A stretch of DNA of 6,923 nucleotides, from NCBI RefSeq assembly GCF_910585845.1, contig NZ_CAJUHF010000088.1, positions 1 through 6,923 on the forward strand. Direction: 5' to 3'. The notes under the pieces are model-generated. The model saw nothing but the letters and a program-made list of their open reading frames with translations. It ran no database searches and had not been told where the DNA came from. Of this stretch, positions 4,886 to 6,923 are shown one piece after another. Every line of letters starts with the position of its first letter. The stretch's first letter is position 1. Both the position numbers and the translations under genes were made by a program. Source of the stretch: an uncultured Bacteroides sp. GTDB lineage: Bacteria; Bacteroidota; Bacteroidia; Bacteroidales; Bacteroidaceae.

Positions 4886-6183
4886 GTAAACACGTATTTG
4901 GTTCTACCTTTGCCGAAGGTCTCTGTCTTGATGGTCGTTTCAAACGGAAAGCCATCCGGCATTTCTTTCACTTGTGCGAGAATATTCTTCATCTCCTCGC
5001 TGTTGGTGAAGAACTTCTTTGCCTCACCGTTCACTTCAATGGCCACAATACAGCGGTCTTCTCCCTGCTCGGTCTTGATACCTGTTTCGAAGTCCTTCAC
5101 TACAATCGGTAAGTTTACCAGTTCCCGGATGCTTACCACCACGCCGGGAAATCGCTTCTTGCCGTCCTCCGGCTTGTAAGCGACATTCAAGTCTTTAAAA
5201 CTTCTCATTTCTTTGCCTGTTAATTTTTTAAACAACTTATTACAGTCGGCGTGTTTCGTCATGCCGTAGAAACTGGCAATCAGTTCCCGCCGTCTTTTCC
5301 TCGATTTTACCTCGTGCATCTTCCGGGCAAACTTCTGCTTGATACGTTTCCGCAATCTCACATAGTCAGGCCGGATAACATAGCCAAGGAAATCAATGCC
5401 TTCTTCTACAGGGAACACCCGTTCATTCGGCTTAATTTCCAAGTCTATTTTCTCCATTTGCCCGTGAATAACATCACGAATCTTCCACAATTCCGCTTTC
5501 GTTTTACCGAGTACCAGTCCGTCATCGCAATAGCGGTAGTAATAACGAACCCCGTACCTGTCCTTCAGATAGTGGTCTAAAAATACAGACAGAAGCAGGT
5601 TGCCTGCTCCTTGTGAACTGCGCAGTCCAAAGCTGATACCCTCCGGCAGCATTGTCACGAACCGCTCCAGCAGCACCAACAGCCTTTCGTCTTTGAACAC
5701 CCTGCGGAAGCACCACATAACAAAATCCTGCCGCACATTGTCGTAGAACCTGCGGATGTCAAACTTGTAGGCATACAGCGTGTACTCCGGGTCTTTTTGC
5801 AAATCGGTACGTATGCAATTCATCAGATCATGAGTGCCACGACGTTTAATGCTGGCCCCGGTAGTCCGGATATAGCGTTTCTGCAGGTGACGGTCCACCA
5901 CGTTCATTACGGCATATACCGCGATGCGGTCATACATGGATAAAATCTGCAGGGTGCGTTCTTTCCCATACTCCTCGATTTCTCTTTCATGGTATCCGCC
6001 AAGCTGAAAAGAACCGCTTGCAATGGCCTCCGTCAATTTGGCGATAACTTGCTCCCTATGGGCAAGCAGATACCGTCCCTGCGTTGACCTTTTACGATCC
6101 GTTCCGCGCAGTACGGTATCGAATGCCTCCGACATATTGGAGTATTCGATGATTTCCTCTATGATATATCCTTCCCTGCGCAT
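4882..6183 (-). CDS. Reverse transcriptase of a diversity-generating retroelement, with extra C-terminal domain
   Basis: 433 residues. RT blocks appear in order: RT1 region around ERTLQILSMYDR (75-86), RT2 SIKRRGTHDL (111-120), RT3 YAYKFDIRRFYDNV (137-150) with catalytic D142, RT4 FGLRSSQGAGNLL (185-197), RT5 YRYCDDGLVL (216-225) with D220 and D221, then RT6/7 through IDFLGYVI (263-270). The GxxxSQ form of RT4 is typical of DGR RTs. YCDD replaces the more common Y(V/M)DD. A basic patch, RKRRRELIASFYG (296-308), resembles the start of a thumb. Residues ~327-433 form a separate beta-rich domain not expected in a minimal DGR RT. The start is 202 bases downstream of the template repeat on the same strand, the usual DGR order. 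The enzyme would copy template RNA with adenine-directed errors. No maturase or endonuclease domain was seen. Confidence 0.85.
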   Translation of the reverse strand: MRREGYIIEEIIEYSNMSEAFDTVLRGTDRKRSTQGRYLLAHREQVIAKLTEAIASGSFQLGGYHEREIEEYGKERTLQILSMYDRIAVYAVMNVVDRHLQKRYIRTTGASIKRRGTHDLMNCIRTDLQKDPEYTLYAYKFDIRRFYDNVRQDFVMWCFRRVFKDERLLVLLERFVTMLPEGISFGLRSSQGAGNLLLSVFLDHYLKDRYGVRYYYRYCDDGLVLGKTKAELWKIRDVIHGQMEKIDLEIKPNERVFPVEEGIDFLGYVIRPDYVRLRKRIKQKFARKMHEVKSRKRRRELIASFYGMTKHADCNKLFKKLTGKEMRSFKDLNVAYKPEDGKKRFPGVVVSIRELVNLPIVVKDFETGIKTEQGEDRCIVAIEVNGEAKKFFTNSEEMKNILAQVKEMPDGFPFETTIKTETFGKGRTKYVFT

Positions 6184-6341
6184 ACAGTTCTGCTGTTGGT
6201 TTGTTAATACGGAAGATAAGGGCCTTCCTTTCCCCGGGCCTGACTTCTTCGAACTGATAACAGCCTACCAAACTCCACCCGACGCGTGATTTTTCAGCTT
6301 TCCACCCTAATGGGTGCTGTTGCTGTGGCTTGCTTCCCTCG

Positions 6342-6370
6342 GCACCGCATTGGGGACACGTCCCCGGTGC
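6342..6370 (-). repeat. Hairpin in the DGR RNA between template repeat and RT
   Basis: The GGGGAC/GTCCCC hairpin (6352-6357 with 6360-6365) is extended by GCACC/GGTGC (6342-6346 with 6366-6370), with a 5-base bulge on one side. On the transcribed minus strand it lies about 15 bases downstream of the template repeat. In Bordetella BPP-1 this spacer RNA is structured and needed for cDNA priming; an equivalent role here is inferred. Confidence 0.5.
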
Positions 6371-6384
6371 AGTACGCCGATTAA

Positions 6385-6520
6385 TTAGATTTCCAGACGC
6401 GAGCCGACATTCGCATTCGTGTTCGAAGCATCGTTATTCGCATTCGCATTCGATACACCGCCATTCGCGTTCGCATTGTTGTACCCGCGATAGACCACAC
6501 GGACTATCGGGAAGCTCTAC
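6385..6520 (-). ncRNA. DGR template repeat (TR) RNA
   Basis: On the minus strand a 43-codon open stretch runs between the in-frame stops at 6519-6517 (TAG) and 6387-6385 (TAA) with no start codon. It reads SFPIVRVVYRGYNN and ends NTNANVGSRLEI; 11 of 43 codons are AAC/AAT, many in the hexamer GCGAAY. This is the known look of a TR: it resembles the 3' end of a C-type-lectin or formylglycine-enzyme-fold variable repeat (the NxNxxIGxR-type ending). It is adenine-rich at variable codons, non-coding, and lies directly upstream of the RT on the same strand. The TACCTTTG element at 6534-6527 would start RNA near 6520. A hairpin, CGATAG/CTATCG (6488-6493 with 6504-6509), sits in the 5' part. Exact TR edges need the matching VR, which is not in the window. 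Confidence 0.78.
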
Positions 6521-6526
6521 CAATTA

Positions 6527-6534
6527 CAAAGGTA
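6527..6534 (-). promoter_or_regulatory. -7 promoter element for the TR-RT transcript
   Basis: On the minus strand the sequence is TACCTTTG, exactly TAnnTTTG and identical to the element before the ThyA-like gene. It would start RNA at about 6520, just before the template repeat and 32 bases past the holin-like stop. No clear -33 element is seen 20 bases upstream, so activity may depend on a phage factor. Confidence 0.5.
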
Positions 6535-6565
6535 CTTATTTCAAAGAAAAAGAAGTCTATAATGC

Positions 6566-6799
6566 TCAGAAGAATAACCATAAAAGAGCAGCAAAAGCGC
6601 CGCCAAGCACGGTTAATCCCCAATCTATCCAGTCCCAACAGCTACCATGCTGCTTATCCTTCAGTTCCAAACAGGAAGCCGCCACAGCACTTGCATACAG
6701 GGCTACCACCGGATGCGTTCCCAGCAGACCTACAAGGAATCCGCCTAACAGATGCTTCCATCGGTTACTTTCTCTCAAAAAATCAATAACTCTTCCCAT
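6566..6799 (-). CDS. Small membrane protein, holin-like
   Basis: 77 residues. A short charged N-terminus (MGRVIDFLRESNRWK) is followed by a long hydrophobic stretch (about 17-44, HLLGGFLVGLL...ALYASAVAASCLEL) that could form one long or two short membrane helices. A charged loop with two cysteines (KDKQHGSCWD) comes next, then a final transmembrane helix ending at the very C-terminus (58-77, IDWGLTVLGGAFAALLWLFF). Size and layout fit phage holins, and I recall similar SNRWKHLLGG-type proteins in Bacteroides prophages, but no holin activity can be proven from sequence. The gene starts 21 bases after the T-run of a terminator, so it begins a new transcript or relies on read-through. It ends 32 bases before the TR promoter element. 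Confidence 0.65.
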   Translation of the reverse strand: MGRVIDFLRESNRWKHLLGGFLVGLLGTHPVVALYASAVAASCLELKDKQHGSCWDWIDWGLTVLGGAFAALLWLFF

Positions 6800-6820
6800 A
6801 ACGATTCTGTCTTTAATTCT

Positions 6821-6846
6821 AAAAAAAATCGACCGGCTTCGCCGGT
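6821..6846 (-). terminator. Rho-independent terminator upstream of the holin-like gene
   Basis: On the minus strand ACCGGC-GAA-GCCGGT (6846-6832) is followed, after CGA, by T8 (6828-6821). It has a GC-rich 6-bp stem, tight loop and T-run, the textbook form. Confidence 0.82.
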
Positions 6847-6862
6847 ATTTGAATTCCTTTTA

Positions 6863-6893
6863 AACGGGATTCGGAAACCATCCGAATCCCGTT
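6863..6893. terminator. Second hairpin terminator in tandem
   Basis: A perfect 13-bp inverted repeat, AACGGGATTCGGA (6863-6875) with TCCGAATCCCGTT (6881-6893), has a 5-base loop. It lies 16 bases upstream of the 6821-6846 terminator and just after a possible minus-strand stop codon at 6904-6902. Together the two hairpins mark the end of a strongly transcribed upstream gene. Confidence 0.65.
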
Positions 6894-6901
6894 CTTTCGT
6901 T

Positions 6902-6923
6902 TTAGTCGCTTCGCTCCACGCTT
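6902..6923 (-). CDS. Possible last codons of an upstream gene (5' partial)
   Basis: One minus-strand frame reads SVERSD and then TAA (6904-6902), 8 bases before the tandem terminators. That position suits the 3' end of a gene entering from beyond the window, perhaps a late structural gene. Seven codons cannot identify it, and another frame stays open further, so this is only a placement suggestion. Confidence 0.2.

Larger units (their letters stand above)
2193..6923 (-). mobile_element. Right-end portion of a Mu-like transposable prophage (extends past the window)
   Basis: Seen directly: the VOC gene is cut at about 2192; the following sequence starts 5'-TG, as Mu-family ends do; repeated 15-mers follow within ~85 bases; and every convincing gene from 2401 to the right edge is on the minus strand, reading towards this end. 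The content is phage-like: holin-like protein, DGR reverse transcriptase and template, DUF4376-like protein, small HTH protein, ThyA-like protein and DNA adenine methylase. A DNA-modification gene at the extreme end recalls com-mom at the right end of Mu, and DGR-carrying Mu-like Bacteroides phages (hankyphage type) are known. The other end, the transposase genes and the head and tail genes lie outside. No 5-bp target duplication can be confirmed from one end; GTCTT (2188-2192) is the candidate copy. Confidence 0.6.

Noticed and set aside
4882..6183. RT as a group II intron protein or a retron RT
   Set aside because: No maturase or endonuclease domain and no intron domain V-like RNA were seen. 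No VTG retron motif or msr/msd-type repeat pair was found. The GxxxSQ motif and template repeat favour a DGR.
6385..6516. The template-repeat open frame as a small protein gene
   Set aside because: It has no start codon, is closed by an in-frame stop at 6519-6517 and matches the look of a DGR template rather than a gene.
6330..6863. A 177-codon plus-strand ORF rich in His and Ser, antisense to the template repeat and holin-like gene
   Set aside because: Its His/Ser bias is the antisense reading of GCGAAT repeats; it runs through two terminators and the promoter element and opposes all neighbours.

Overview
The window looks like the chromosome of a gut Bacteroides or a close Bacteroidales relative. 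Three strands of evidence point there. Putative promoters carry the Bacteroidota -7 element TAnnTTTG. The left end encodes the tail of the very large helicase/methylase protein found on Bacteroides conjugative elements. The right part has gene types typical of Bacteroides temperate phages. No database search was possible, so family names rest on motifs and remembered family sequences.

Layout. Positions 2-463 (+) are the last ~153 codons of the conjugative-element protein, closed by a terminator at 471-513. A tight four-gene operon follows on the plus strand (646-2199): a BlaI/MecI-type repressor, a DinB-like four-helix protein, a small zinc-ribbon protein and a glyoxalase-fold (VOC) protein. 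The VOC gene breaks off after 70 family-like residues. At the break (about 2193) the sequence starts with 5'-TG and then shows a repeated 15-mer (2230 and 2263). This is the layout expected at the end of a Mu-like transposable prophage inserted in the VOC gene.

From there to the right edge every convincing gene is on the minus strand and reads towards that end. In transcription order these are: a small holin-like membrane protein (6799-6566); a non-coding, asparagine-codon-rich template repeat (about 6516-6385) preceded by a TACCTTTG promoter element; a reverse transcriptase of the diversity-generating retroelement (DGR) type (6183-4882); a coupled DUF4376-like phage protein (4885-4400); an elaborate nested inverted-repeat region with a terminator (4386-4237); a small helix-turn-helix protein (4209-3967); a short divergent thymidylate-synthase-like protein (3896-3258); and, overlapping it by 4 bases, a D12-class DNA adenine methylase (3261-2401). 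A 15-bp-stem terminator and the repeated 15-mer then close the element.

How it may work together. The template repeat plus RT is the engine of a DGR, which rewrites adenine positions in the variable repeat of a target gene. No target lies inside the window; it is probably a tail-fibre-type gene just beyond the right edge. The ThyA-like/methylase pair at the extreme end looks like a DNA or nucleotide modification cassette, placed like com-mom at the right end of Mu. The most interesting unexplained items are the ThyA-like protein (Asn-to-Asp switch at the base-recognition position, no C-terminal lid), the RT's extra C-terminal domain, and the nested palindrome between the two modules.
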